From NCBI GenBank assembly GCA_026182355.1, contig JAPFBL010000035.1, positions 1,240,001-1,304,000 on the forward strand: DNA of 64,000 nt, read 5' to 3'. How positions within the stretch are numbered: position 1 is the stretch's first letter; the number at the start of each line of letters is the position of its first letter. Positions 33,480-47,060 of the stretch are shown here, in pieces. The position numbers and the translations under genes were made by a program. The stretch is from Hermatobates lingyangjiaoensis (Eukaryota > Arthropoda > Insecta > Hemiptera > Hermatobatidae). The notes beneath the pieces were generated by a model. That model saw only the letters and a program-made list of their open reading frames with translations, did not search any database and was not told where the DNA came from.

Positions 33480-36400
33480 GCACTTGATATTACCCTCCAT
33501 GGTCAAGTATAGTCTGACAGGTAGAGCTAACCTTTAATACAGACGATTGCTGATTGAAGTCATGGCCATAAGTCTAGACTTTTATTGTGAGAAATTGAAA
33601 ATATGACGGAAAGCAGGTTCCGAGACTGTGTGAAGTTAGGCATTTGCTGAAAATCCCTACTCTTACAAAAGTTAAGTGGGGTAAAATTTAGGATTTCTGA
33701 TTAAGAGGTAGGATTAACCTCTTAATATGTCTTACCCATAAGCAAAATGGTCGCTAAATAATACACGAACCAGAACTGTCACTGCTAGAACAGTACTAAA
33801 GGCGAAAGGCTTTAAGAGTGAGTTTTCTTATAACTTCGCACTTGTGGATAAAAAAAGGAAATGGAAATTTCAGTTTCACCAACGAGGAAATTTTGTAAAG
33901 AAACAAAACAAAACATATTAGAGTCTCCCTTTTGAAATACTCAACTTTTTTATAAAAATAGTTTTTTACATTAATGGAGGCAAATTGTACAACAGAATGG
34001 TTTTTCCCTCCATTAAAAGTTTTGTCACTCATCAAACCAAAACGTGCAGTGAACAAAATAGATCAGTGGAGTTTCAAGAAATACTCAAATGATTGACTCA
34101 AACAGAATAAACCGGCAGTTCACAATGGCGTAATGTTTAGTATATCATCAGTAATTTTTTTTAAAAAAGATAGATTTTCAAATGTCTTACCTGTTTCTGA
34201 TATAAAAACTTGGATAACATCATGGTGAAATACAACATAACTGGTGAAATATTAAAACTAATTTGAATAACAGTTTTGAGGAACTTGATTTACACTACAA
34301 CAACTAGTTTTCGTTTGTGGAGTATTATCTCTAACAAATGAATAAACATGTGTACTTCTCAACTTGCATTGCATATCTAAATGTGGGACGAAGGACCATT
34401 GATTCAAGTCAAAACTGTGAAAATCAGTTTAGGCATAAACAGCAATTGCTTTTGTGTTAACAAAGCTCACAGCAGATCCACTGTTCATCATTCTTTCTAG
34501 CAAATTTACATTTTAAATAGTGACGTTATCTCTAATGTTTGTTAATTGGTAACCACAAGTTCAGAACGTCATAAGCATTTGATTTCTTTGTTGAATGTTG
34601 TCGCCTTGCATCTGTAAAATAATGTTCCTAAAATGTATGTGGATATCGTTTTTTTTTCAACATTAACCATAATGTACATATCAAATTTAATTATGTCATC
34701 AAGTATTGAGGAGACATATAGTATGTGAATGACATGTTGCTTTGTGAACTTTAGAGTAGATAGTAGGAATAACCACCATTCGCTTAAATACATCTTGTGG
34801 CACGTGTCATCATGTTTTTGAAGATGTCTTTCACTACAGTGTTAACAACTTGGATATAATTGGATGTAACAGTTTCGTAAATTCAATGTACATTCATTGA
34901 AAGAAGACATCAGCAATTGTATACAGCAATTTGATGACACTTTATTGAGAGATATGTTTATTGAATCATGGTGACACGTGATACGTATATATCTAGGGAG
35001 ATGGTGGGCATTTCCAGAATCAACTAAAAGTCACCATGCAACATGAATAACACTTATAATATGATATATTTAATTGATATTAAATAAAATTCATCTTCAT
35101 AATTTTCATTAACTTATTTTACAACCACAATTTATAACAAAATTAAATACTCATCACCCTCTATTATATTATCTAAAATTCTTTGGCAGGACAACATAAT
35201 TGTTATGTTTTTGTTTCACAACTATATATATATTTCAAGTAATTTAATTTCCAGATCTTACAAGAACAGTGAAACAGTTTCAGTAAAGTTAATTTAAACT
35301 TTTCCTATCATTGTGAAACTATACAGCAATCTACTTCGTGCTAACAGAAAACTAATTACATGCCACGCAGACGAGTTCATTGACTTAATACCACTTATTA
35401 TAATACTTAAATAGCACTATGATGAGATCACTACGATTTGTAGTACAATTTATTTAATGTACCTACTACTGCTTAAAAAACGTATTAAAGATTTAGCAGT
35501 AATCAAATCAGCAGCAAAAAATTGATTTTTTCAAATATTAATGCAATATACAAATATTAATGTTTCTATTTTTGGAAGATGTAAATTATATTATTTGGTA
35601 ATTCTCTTGGGTGAATCTCAAGAAATACCACAATTATTATAAGTGTAAACTAATATTTTTTCCATTGGATTTATGCATGTAAAGTAATCTCCAATTAGGT
35701 ACATAATTTTTTTTTAACCTCCATTCTTATCAAATTTTACCGTCACTTCTTTTTCATGTCAGTGCTCTTATAGACGTGGAGTTCTAAATTTTCTCTTACT
35801 CAAGTTTTTGAGAATATTGATTTTTAACAAGTAATTCTCAGTAATAGAAGCTTTTATAAGGCATCACATACTATGAAAAATGAAGATACAAGTACAGCAT
35901 ATTTAAAAATATGGTGGGGCTTACACTCGACTACACTATGAGTAAATGTAATAGCAAACTCGTAGAGGGTCAATTGAGTTTTGGTTTTAGTTCAATCTGG
36001 CTAGCGTGTAAGGGTAATATCAATAATGATTTCATGAAGGCTATATCCATTTATGAGTAACAGCAAACTTAAAATCAATGACATAGAACACTATGACATG
36101 TTATTAATCTGATATCTTGAATCTCAGCGAACACTTCCGCACGGCAGCCAAGTCTGTCGTTTTGTACACATCCCTTTGTCCCTTTGCCGTATCTAAATTC
36201 AACTTCAGATTTTAAGTTCTTTAAACAACTTCGTAATTATCCTTGAGAAGTAACTCTCTACTTTACTAGTTTTATGTATAATTTTCTGGAAATCTTCAAC
36301 CTCTAAATGCGATTACCCTACATTGACTTTGAATGTGTTCAAAGGTTTCCGTCTCTTCCAGACATAGTCTGCATTATTCGTACGACACTAATTGAAGCTA

Positions 36401-38000
36401 GCATTAGTGCTAGTTAATGATGTATTGTTTGTTTAGTTATTTTACATAAATTCTTAAATCCTTTTAAAGAAGATTTGTTTTTTCTAAAAAATTAATTCAG
36501 TTGGAATGAATATTTTAGATTTAATTATTCTAGTAGTTCTGGTCAACTTGTATACGTTTCCTTCATCTGCTGTGTGATTGCATCTCTGAGGAAGGTAGCG
36601 TGTTGCACAGAACTCCAGGATACCGTTTGTTCCACTCCAAAGTTTGCAGAGTGCTAAGTACTTTATTCCTTTGAATACCCTTTATGTCTAGGTACCCACA
36701 TGAAAATTAACTTATCTTTACTGCTTTCATTATTGTTAATTTTAAACCCGACGGTGTACAATCAAAACACTTTTTTTCAGATTAGCATTATATTTGACAA
36801 CATATAGCCACACTATTACTATTTCGTTCTACAAAATGTTTGAAGATTTTATCTACCATAGTAGCATTTCCATACTGTACCAGTATAAGGAGACATCAAA
36901 TTCATCTTCATGTATAAAATATACAAGTGAGGGACCTTTGTCCATGGTGGTGATAAAGGTAGATAAGGTAGTCATTACTCTTCTAGTAGTCCGTTATCCT
37001 TAGACACACTTTCTTTGTAGTTTTTTAAAGCAAATGTGGGTACTTCTTTATTTGACAACAAAAGTAATTTTAATTTTATAGAACAAAAAATTGTAGATTT
37101 GGGATTAAGACCTTATGATCTACCAAAGAATCTCATAGAGAAAAACATTGCTTTTGCAGTAATGTATATGTTTCATGGCGTTTTCAATTTAGTCTTTTAC
37201 CTAAAGAGACTCCAATTTTTTTGGCATAACTTTAAGAGTTATAGTTTAGTATTTTTAATAAAAAAGATCTTAGGTATTCTTCACTTATTCTTAAGGAAAG
37301 TATAAGGACTGATTTAGCTGTATTTATAACACTAATTATTCTTGCGTTAGATTGTTGTAATCCATTCTACATATTTAGTTTTTATTAGATTAGTTTTCAT
37401 TCAATGGATTTGAAGACGTGTTATTGAAATTACTTCAATATCTGAAAAGCATCCCAGAGTGATTCCTTTAAGACTTAAACAGTTCTCTGTTTTGGTAACC
37501 AAATTTTATAGAGGTAATTCTGTTTTGCTCAGAATCAGATAGATATATCATCCCTTATGGAAATGCTTAATAAAACCTTCTCATTTTACTATAGATAGAA
37601 CCTAATAGTTGTTATTTTTAATGTAATATTGCTCTTTCAATATTTAAGCTGAAGAAATACTCGTATTAAGACAATAGTTAAAATGAAATTTTATGTTTAT
37701 TCTATCACCAGAGGTGTGTCATTAAAATAGTATCCTTATTAACATAAGAACAAAAAAGTCCCGCCCTCATGCTCCAATATAACCAAAAGTAATTGACTTA
37801 TCAAACACTGCACCAACTATATATCTAATAATATATTTCAAAGGATGCAATATGTAAATTTATTGCAATACTTTCACTAGACAACCTTTCACTTCACTCT
37901 GGAGAACATCATCAAATATATGATTGTTTAGCGTTGCCTATTATAGTTTAAACTTTTATTTCATTAGTTGTGTAATCCGTAATTGTGTGGTATTTACTCA
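33480..38000. other. AT-rich gene desert
   Basis: Short ORFs (e.g. 37036-37305) have no recognisable motif. A weak, degenerate CTGAGGA-type word near 36592 is noted only as a possible ribozyme relic. Confidence 0.5.
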
Positions 38001-38065
38001 TTCTGAGGTAAAATGGATAAATAAACAAAATTCTCCAAACAAATGAAGTTTTATTTAACAAAAAC

Positions 38066-38098
38066 AACGCGTTTCGAACACTTTGTGTTCATCATCAG
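38066..38098 (-). ncRNA. Hammerhead-like ribozyme motif (family B, left arm)
   Basis: On the minus strand: CTGATGA, extra T, GAACAC-AAA-GTGTTC (perfect 6-bp stem II), GAA, ACGCGT (perfect palindromic stem III), T. The core is intact. Stem I is weak: only the first G-C pair and scattered pairs form with the upstream TTC. Confidence 0.55.
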
Positions 38099-38198
38099 GA
38101 AGACACCGAAGGATGTGGTGATGAAGGGTTGGTCCAGATTTTCCTACTAGTTGTTTTTACTGGACCAACCCTTCATCACCACATCCTTCGGTGTCTTC

Positions 38199-38231
38199 CT
38201 GATGATGAACACAATGTGTTCGAAACGCGTT
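38199..38231 (+). ncRNA. Hammerhead-like ribozyme motif (family B, right arm)
   Basis: CTGATGA, extra T, GAACAC-AAT-GTGTTC, GAA, ACGCGT, T. It is identical to the left-arm motif apart from one loop base. The core, stem II and palindromic stem III are all intact, and stem I is weak. Confidence 0.55.
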
Positions 38232-39056
38232 GTTGTTGTTAAATAAAATTTCACTTGTGTAGAGACTTTTGTTTGTTCATCCATTTTACCTCAGAATAAA
38301 CTTTTATTGTTTTTATATATGATATTAACTCTTTCAAATACCTTTAAATGTCTTTATTAAACCTTTAAGCAAGAATTATGTTTCAGCTAAATTATGATGG
38401 TAAATTTCTAAGTCAATGTAAACAAAGCTTATAATTATAGCAAGAGAATCATCATTCTATGTTAAGTTTTCATTACATCGTTTTTTGCGTTAGTCAAAAC
38501 TTCTTGAAATGTTTTCCATGCCATACTAAACCTGTATGGAGTTTTCTCAAAAAATTTATTCTTTTCCAGTTAGCTTCTTTTCGTCCATGTAATTTCATTA
38601 AAAATGTATTCAGCTCACCTTCTCATAATGCACTATTTTTGGCTATAATTTCATTATGATCCGTCATGTAGTGTGAGCTTTATTATTCGTGTGCCCAAGC
38701 TTTCAGAATCAATTGCAAGTAATTTTTATATTTTTTTACGAAATTTTTCTTTTGTAAAAAAACTGGTTTTTCATATAATGCAGCTTTTAGTTTCATAAGA
38801 CTCTAGAGGAAGTAGTTTAGGAGCAAAAAAATGTTACCCTAAATCACATTTTGATCTAAAGATCATTTTCCATGATCAAATATTATCCAAATGGATAGAG
38901 ATCCATTGCTTTATATTGCCCAATTTAGTGTAAACAATGAATTTGATATATTAAACTGTATGGATTGCAGTGCGCTTACAAACTTTTTGGAACACAACAA
39001 CCATCATCTCACACTTACTCTCTCTCTTTCTCATACATCCATACATACATACATAC

Positions 39057-39057
<1 letters not shown>

Positions 39058-39111
<54 letters not shown>

Positions 39112-39116
39112 AGAGA
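39058..39116. repeat. (GA)n microsatellite
   Basis: A GA run preceded by CATA repeats. The overlapping frames of 69-115 codons are repeat artefacts. Confidence 0.95.
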
Positions 39117-39181
39117 TACGTCAGCATCAAAACAACGTCACAACATCAAAAACATCACAAAATGCCTCAATACATGTAGAT

Positions 39182-39628
39182 CAGGGTTATCAAACTCAAT
39201 TTGGTCTGGGGGCCGAATACAGCTTAGTTAATACATAGAACTAAGAATAAGTCTATCTTTTTCTATGTATTAGTCACTAATAATAATAATAATTAGTTCA
39301 AAGAAGAATAAACCAATTATAAAAATCTTTATTAAAAGCTGACTCTCAGTATCCTATTTCCCTGGTGAAGGTGCGAGGACAAAGTAAAAGTGGATAATAC
39401 GCCAAACAAACGTTCAATCCTACCACCTCCTTGTGTTAGTTTCGCTTTCATGTTCTCTGCGCATACTAAAATACTTTACCCTAGCGGATAATATAAGAAC
39501 CGGTTTTTAAGGAAATTAGAGTAAACTGATTCTTTTTTTTCCCTAATGATGCAGATTTAGCCTGCTGCCCGGACCGAACCCCCAGGTGGGCTGCATCCGG
39601 TCAACGGACCATATGTATGACACCCGTG
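39182..39628. mobile_element. hAT-like MITE (447 bp)
   Basis: The left end CAGGGTTATCAAACTCAATT and the reverse complement of the right end (CACGGGTGTCATACATATGG) are imperfect inverted repeats of the CAGGGGTGTCAAACTCA type known for hAT (Charlie/Tip100-like) elements. The 8-bp flanks are ATGTAGAT and CTATAGAT, agreeing at six of eight positions, as expected for an aged 8-bp hAT target duplication. GC-rich subterminal blocks (TCTGGGGGCCG, CCGGACCGAACC) resemble the GGCC-rich ends of that group. No transposase frame is present. Confidence 0.8.
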
Positions 39629-39636
39629 CTATAGAT

Positions 39637-42600
39637 TCTTCAAAATCTCAAGATTGAATTTTTTCATAATCATTATATTTTGTTTACACTCGTAGTAAAG
39701 TAACACATGTATTTTATTCAGACTCAGTTAATAATACATTTTGTTTTAACTGCAGTTCAAAGTATTTTGGATTATTTATGTGCTTAATGGAAGAAGGTGC
39801 ACTGTTAAAGTTCTACGTGAAATAGCAAGAGGATAATACAATTTATAATTGCATATTAAGATTTATTATGTATATTTAATTCACTAATGACATGTATGTA
39901 ATTTGATTTATGAATATTTTTTTCAGGTGTTTATGATTAGGTTTGGTACTTTGAAGGCCAAATTGTAATGTTATATAAATTGTTTTTCATGGAAAAAATT
40001 ATTCAAGATTGACAAATCAACTTACAAGACTAGAGGTTTTTGGAAAATATGTAAGGTACTTTTAACCGGAATTGAATTTTAGTTTACTTTGAAAGTAAGG
40101 GAATATGAATTTAGTGAATATAAACCTAAACAGAAATAATTAACATCTGACTGTGTGACTTAATGAAGGTTATGAAGAAGCGAATGTTACGCATTATTAA
40201 GTTTACAAATATAAATGCTTTCCCACAGAGTCCTTTGAGCAATGACTTTTCCTTTTAATAGATTACAATTTAATTCTCCAACACTTTCTCTTTCTGAAAG
40301 GAAGGAAATTACGTTGAATAAAATAATACTGTGAAATGTGGAAATGAAGTATTTTCTCAAGAAAGCTACTTCCTTGAAAGAAAAGTTATGCTAATGGTTA
40401 TCGTTTTAACTGTGTGAGAGTATTACAGTAACACATGATTCAAGAACATACGCACAAAAGGAGTAATAATCTATTGCTTGTTGTATAATTCAGACAAAAA
40501 TAGAGAGAAGTAATGATCATTTCGATTCATGATTTGGTACCTATTAACCATATTTATTGAGAGCCATACACCATCCAAATAGTAACCCCACTTACTGTTG
40601 CTAAACTAATGTATTCTCTTGAGAACAGGTGTGCTCATCATCATTATGGCTGTTGGCTGATTTTATAAGGAATAAAATAAATTAATAATTATCAAATAAA
40701 ATGGGAACAATTGTATCAGGTATATCAGTGGTATCTTTTCTTTTCTCATTATACAGTTGAGTTATTTTCTATGCTATATTCTGTTAATCTTATGCCTCCT
40801 GTTTCATCAAAGAATACAGTAATCCCCTCTTGCAGTTCTCATCTTCTCTGTCAATATTTTCAACCCGAATATTCTTTCAACTTTAAAAAATATTCTTTTT
40901 GATTGATTAAGGAAATCAATAAATGATGCAAGTCAATGGTTTTCATTTTACCTCATAATATTTTATACATCAATATTACTTTAAATGCACTAATTATTAT
41001 AAGATGAGATAGCATTCTGATTTACTTTCAAGGTCAATGTAAATTAATCATGAATAATTTGATGGATTTTAAGTTGGAATATGACAAGGACTCATTGCTA
41101 TTCATATGAAAATATAACTGGAATTTCCCCTTGGAACGCGTCAGTGCAGCAGATAGCACAGCTCATAGTGTACGTTTAATATGTGTCGCTGAAACTGTTA
41201 ATGAGTCGTGTTTTGATAAGTACTATGAAGAGTGGCAAAGTGAACTGCATTGGTGTAAAACTAAGGACTTGTCGGCAAAACGTGAAGCATGCTCAAGGAT
41301 AGAACAGCTATAAGCAAAGAAAAGCAGGTCCCACTCATGGATCACGTAGAGCATCTTAATAAGTCATTGTCTTATTCCCTGGTTTCAAACTATTGTATCG
41401 TCATCAATCAGATCATTCATAAATGATATGGTCTCTGGAGACACTTTTGATTTAACTATGACCATCCGAAAACTTTCATGTAGAAAGAATGCCGATCTAT
41501 GCCTAGCAGTTGCGTGTTATTAGTTTACCTAAACCTTTTGAACACTTGCTGAAGGAATATTAAGAATCACTCTAAACATCCCTTCAAGATACATGGATGG
41601 CAATCATGTATAAGAATGAGAATAGTCATCCTGAGCGGTAGATAGTCCATGTACCAGCCTTCGGCTACGGGCAAGCTTTCTAAACATCCATCTTACCACC
41701 CGACAAAAATTCTCATCTAAATGATGTATTTGACCGAAAGAGCTCAATCCCTGAAGGTGAATAACCCTTCCTTCATTTAGCCTGATGGTCTAATGGTTTC
41801 TAGTTTAGTCCATCACTTTAAAAAATTGTATTCTTTTTATTCTAGTTTGAATAGGAAAACAAAATACATATCTTTAAGTATGTGTGATCTTTATGGAAAC
41901 CAATTTGCCAATTCAATGTTGATTATTCAAAAACTCGTTTGGGAGAAGAAAGAGTGGTTATTTAGTTATTCTAAAATTGGTTGTAACAAAATGACAGTTC
42001 TGTGAGTTACCAGTCAATTGTTTAAGGAACAACTCCACACAAAACTAAATTATTATGAAGAAAACAAGCGTTCAGGAACAGTTGATGATCTTCCACAGAC
42101 TTACATGGAAAGGAATGGCACAACCACTTCTATATTTAGAATCTCGCCACTGTCAGGAGTAGCAGTAACCTACTTTATAACTGCCTGGCCACCATGCACG
42201 TCACTTCTATTCCTGATGACGATGGCAGACATAATATAAAAATCAGTTGCGTCAGTTCTTTCTGAGTTGTTTGTGATATTATGGTCGGGTCATATTTCAA
42301 TTCTATATGAGCAATCCTAAATTTACGTCACTTAATTTTATTATAATAAAGCTCTCAAAAGGGTATATGATATCATTCCGGCATGGAGCCAAGAGCTGTA
42401 TGTCCTCTGGGAGGAATGCCATACATTGGGTTGTAACTTGCAATTGTCTCTACCAGAGGGAAACTTAACCCTGTATATAGCAAAAGATTGAAAACTTCAT
42501 TTAAATATATTCATTCAGAACAAATTAAATTATATTCATAGAAAGCAATATTAAAAGAAAAAAATTCAAATAAACTTAACTGACTTAAACATATTAATTA

Positions 42601-44159
42601 TCTTTCAGAAATACGCTAAGCTGGAGGAAGTAGGAGATGCATGTTGAGGTAGAATATTTGATCAACAAGGCTTGTAGCAATTATGTATTAACAATTAATA
42701 TATGAATTACTAGTCTTATTTATAAGATTCTTCAAAATATATGCTTAATTATTTTATTAAGAGAAGCAACCTGCTGCAAAATAGAAAATGAATAAATATA
42801 GAACTGGCACTTGATACTGTAAAACAGCCACTTTAGTGGTATCAACTGTGGTCATCAGCCGTCATGTCACGCGAGTAACCGGCGGCACTCCCTATGTTAT
42901 TATTGCTCAATACTGATATTTATGACAAAAGTACGCTAAAGTTTAAGCAGTCTGAAATCGTGCTGCAGTATGAAAAAGGTTAGGCCTCCTGCCCCATATT
43001 GGCTAAAATGGTTCACCCTCTTTCAGGCATCAGAGTGTAGATAAAAAAACAAATTGTGTCAAGTACGGGTGATTATTTTGAATGAACTGTAGTGCAATAG
43101 CCTATATCATTTATTACTTATGTACTACAGCAATTATTGAATTCATACCAAAATGATCAGATAATTATTTGTAACAATTTAATCCAATTGCACTAATAAT
43201 CATCAGGATTTTATTGATTTCTGCAATTGCAAAACAGGCTGACGTCACAGTATATAATACAAATTATCAATTGAATGAAGTTTAGAAATTCAAGGGTACT
43301 TTAATAAAAAGATGGAATGAATTCATATAAAATACTAATAGCAAAAAAAGTTTTTAAAAAATGAGTGAAAAGGGTTGCCACTCATGATAAAGTGTTTTAG
43401 AGATATAACTTCGATTCTAAATGATCGCATTATAAATAAAAAACTTCAAGTGAAATAACGATAAACAGAAATAATAAAGTATAGACTTTATTTAACTGAC
43501 TACCTTTATTCTCAAAAAGACCTTGATTCTATTTCTAACATTTGTTGAACGTTTCAACCATTCTACATGATATAAGCGTCAGTAAATTTTTCTCAAACAC
43601 TCTTTTCAAATAACGAAGAACAGTAAAAATCCAAATTGAATTGAACTGTCTTTCATTTTTTTTTATATAGTTACTGGATGTTTGTTTCTTTTTTTAAAAT
43701 ATATTTTCAAGCGAAGTTATTAAATAATTTGTTTAAATTAATGGTTTATTAATCTTGAAAATACTAAATCGTCTTTGATGTGGATTTGTCATTAAAGATT
43801 TCAGGGTTCTAGTCGAGTCTTGTTGTTAGTGATGAAGGTCTAAGGTGAAAATGTGGTAATGACTGCACTTTTCTCATAGAGGATGACAAACTTTGGTGCA
43901 TTCTTTGAAAGGGAACCTGCACAGGATAATCGCAGTAGAACACATACCTTGTTAGAAAATTTCCACAGAATGATATCTTCACGGAATAATTCACCTCAAC
44001 TATAACAAAACTTACCTTGGGAAGTAATATAAATAAAACTAAAATGTTAATTCATGGGATTTTTTCACTTCATTATTATTATACATTTCAATTAGAAGAA
44101 TCACTACTTACAAATGTTACAAATCTTAAAATTCGATTAAAACAAGGTCATTACCTTAA
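39637..44159. other. AT-rich gene desert with two ribozyme relics
   Basis: It contains very degenerate hammerhead-like words at 40612-40644 (minus) and 42213-42240 (plus) that keep part of the core and stem II. Short ORFs (e.g. 41131-41313, 42018-42239) are unassigned. Confidence 0.4.
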
Positions 44160-44281
44160 ATTGTTCATGTGGCAGGTAGAAATGTTTGAGCACACCGGTC
44201 CTTGGAGAGGGGATAATGCTGTCGGTCCCGAGTCATATACAATGTCAGCGACTCGTTTACATCTCCGCCCAGATAAACATG
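44160..44281 (+). mobile_element. SINE fragment (central and tail domain)
   Basis: It aligns with the middle of the SINE at 14002-14316. TTCATGTGGCAGGT matches TTCATGCGGGAGAT, and GAGCAC...GGTCCTTGGAGA matches AAGCAC...GTCCCTCGGAGA. TGTCGGTCCC is identical, and CAATGTCAGCGACTCGTT matches CGATGTCAGGTTCTCGTT. The tRNA-like head is missing, so it is 5'-truncated or decayed. Confidence 0.7.
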
Positions 44282-44549
44282 ATTGAGGATAATATATATT
44301 TATTTATATTAATATGAGGATAATATGACTCCTCTTGACTTAAGTAAGTATAATAAGGGCCAAATAATTAATGAAGTGCAATTTCTGACTTCGGACTGCA
44401 TACAAAACGAAGGTTATTTATATGGACGTTAGAAATAAATAAACACATTCTTCAATGTGTATTAAACTTGGATGCGGTTAACTGCTGCAGAGATGGAACT
44501 CTGAGATGACACATTTCGTCATGGCACTCATGGATTGACTCATCTGTTT

Positions 44550-44575
44550 CTGACGAAGAACGATGTCGAAATATT
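44550..44575 (+). ncRNA. Hammerhead-like motif
   Basis: CTGACGA, extra A, GAACGATGTC (only the outer G-C and A-T pairs remain of stem II), GAA, ATAT (palindromic stem III), T. The core is intact, while stem II is damaged and stem I weak. A perfect 8-bp hairpin (TAATTCAG/CTGAATTA) and a short TA run follow within about 75 nt. Confidence 0.4.
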
Positions 44576-45317
44576 GTAGTATGTTATTGTAATTCAGTAT
44601 GCTGAATTATACTATACGATTTTAGATATATATAAATAAACAGATTTCAAATTAAACATGTGAAACAGTATCAACGTCTAAACCAATGTTCGAGTAACAC
44701 TGGAACTGAAACAAGTGAAATAGAGCATCTGGTGTGGTCCTGAGGAGATATTTTAATGATCGTAAGAGTAAGAAAAGGGAACAAATGACTGGAAAATCAC
44801 GATGAAGAAAGGAGTCCAGTATGAAATAAACAAAAGCCATCTGCTATTGTCAAACATGGTAGACGATCAGTTTAACGTTTAAAGTATTTGAACTACTAAA
44901 TTTAAATTTGATATTAATCGTTAACAACATCGATCTTTCATACGTGGTGACTTTAACTACTATTCAATTTATATCATTATTCTCATTAGAGTGAACAAAG
45001 TAACACCTTTGTTTGCTCTATTTATGGAGTATTGGTGTGTTTACCGCACAATTTTAATGCATAATTGCGTCAAATTAACTACTATACCAGTATAACCTAT
45101 GTATTTATATAGTTTGAGAATATTCTAAATAATTTTTGTTAATACCACTAAGAATGATTGTAACTAACAACGTATATACGTTACTACTATTAGAAAAAAA
45201 GAATATTAAAGTCAAGAATTCAAACTAGACTAGGAATTGGGTTCAACGGCTGATGACATGGTAAACTATGACGATTGACATTGAACGCTTTCCCTATTTA
45301 GCCTTGTCAATATAAGA

Positions 45318-45330
45318 GGGGGGGGGGGGG
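45318..45330 (+). repeat. G13 homopolymer
   Basis: Thirteen consecutive G residues sit in AT-rich sequence. It is either a real mononucleotide repeat or a place prone to sequencing error. Confidence 0.9.
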
Positions 45331-45679
45331 ACGTAATGAGTGGAACATGGAAATAATGTTTTTAATTTCATGAATAAAGAAGTCATGGAAGGAAATTCTT
45401 AACGTGCTAAAAGATTTACGTCTAAAAACAGACATCTAAACATTTCTGGGATAGTGAGAATAAAAACAGATACATTGCATTTTTACATAACATAAGGTGA
45501 ATTATGTACACCTATATATCATATGCTATATATTAAAACGTAACTTTTTAGGCATCCTATGAATAAGGACATCAAAAAAGTGTAATTTCCAAGCAAAGAA
45601 ACTATAGCATAATCGTAGGTAACTGCAATAAATGCTTAATTACTTTTTACGATTTTCTTAAATCAGAATGAGAAAAACC

Positions 45680-45727
45680 TACACTACTATACGACTACAC
45701 TACTCTACTACACTACACTACACTACT
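45680..45727. repeat. (ACTAC)n short tandem repeat
   Basis: Irregular pentamer repeats of ACTAC/ACTCT type. Confidence 0.8.
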
Positions 45728-47060
45728 CGTATGTACATTCCATTGCACGTCATCATTATAGGAGACGTATTGTTAACATAAAGTTTCATATGGTGAAATT
45801 TACTTTATTCATATAGTAGACATTTATACCTCAATAATAGACCTATAGTTATTATTTCAAAATAATTTTTGAAAATTCAGGAGCCACAAATAAATTCTCG
45901 TGTCGCGTAAATTGAAAAATTTGTTTGAGTGCCTGGATATAATACAACTGAATTTTAGTCTGCCCACTCCAAAACATGTATATTACTTATGAAGTTTTGA
46001 GAAAAGTCTAATGTGATCTGACTTTCTATACGGTGGCTCAACTATTCCTGATGTTGACTGGTGTCAAAAAGTAGTTGTTTTAGAGTTTCCTTGAGTGTGT
46101 TTTTAGTTTGTATTTATTATATGTGTATAATAGTATAGTCTAGAACAAAAGATATTTTTCTGAAATTGTGAACACTACCAGTAATTCTTATATGTATATA
46201 GAACTGTAATATTAGGTAATTAATATTAGCCCTTACCTCTTGCTGAGAAAAGTTGAACTAGTTTTTACATGATTTTCGTAATATCGTCGTCACAATAGCT
46301 AGCAAACATTTGGAGGGAGCAGTAAACGATAACCTCCTGATGTGACATCGACAAAAGAAAAATTTAGTATGTGTAGCTGAGTTCAGAAACAAAATTTGTC
46401 ACACGTAATAATTATTAGACCCTTAAGTCTATTAGGATAGCCTAATGCAAACAAACGTAGCACCATTGGAGTTGCAGGGTGTCTATTTGTTAACTGATGG
46501 TGCCTCAAGACAATATTAAGATTATGATTACACCCTCTTTGTCACAACCTGTATTTGTGTAATCTTCATTATTTCTATTGCAAGAAAAGCTTACCGTGCT
46601 TCATTGAGATAAATGTCGCTCTAACTCGGTTGTTTTACACTTCTCTTCTTCAACTTTTTTTCACAAACCTAGAAAAATAAAAATAAAAAAATAAACAAAA
46701 CGTAAAAAAGTAAAATATATCTAGAAATAAAATAAAGCAATAATTAAAAAAAAAAGATAAATTAGGATAACATAGCTAAAATCATAGTGAAACAATATTA
46801 AAAATTTATACAGAATGATTACTCATAATTAATGTGTAAAAACAAAACAAACGAAAAGAAAACAACTTAAGTTTTAGAAAGAATGTTGTATTTGCAGATA
46901 ACTGGTTCTATTCTAATATACTTCAAGGTGCCCTCAAGGGTTATCACAACTCAGTACGGTTTGTACCATATACATGTTTCCCCTCCCTCCGAAAGTTGGC
47001 TACACTGTTTGAACGCAAGCCAGTTGTTATCAGCCTTTGGAGTGATTCACATCTATCTTC

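Larger units (their letters stand above)
38001..38296. repeat. Foldback element, family B (136-bp arms)
   Basis: The left arm (38001-38136, starting TTCTGAGGTAAAATGG) and right arm (38161-38296) are near-perfect inverted copies separated by a 24-bp spacer. Each arm holds one hammerhead-like motif reading outward, with about 60 nt of arm before the motif and about 65 nt after. Arm differences are few (e.g. AACACTTTGTG versus AACACATTGTG in the stem II loop). Confidence 0.95.

Noticed and set aside
32644..33483. Open frames of 279 and 260 codons on opposite strands
   Set aside because: Both arise from a 33-bp tandem repeat whose length is a multiple of three. The products are pure repeats, and there is no start, splice or codon context for a gene.
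36585..36625. Hammerhead-like motif CTGAGGA...GTGTTGCAC
   Set aside because: The core start is present, but GAA and a stem II in the right register are not. It may be a relic.
40612..40644. Hammerhead-like motif on the minus strand
   Set aside because: ATGATGA replaces CTGATGA, only the outer part of stem II pairs and GAA reads AAG. Too degenerate to list as an RNA.
42213..42240. Hammerhead-like motif CTGATGAC GATGGCAGACAT
   Set aside because: The bases after stem II read AATATA where GAAATA would be needed. Probably a relic of family C, but not supportable.
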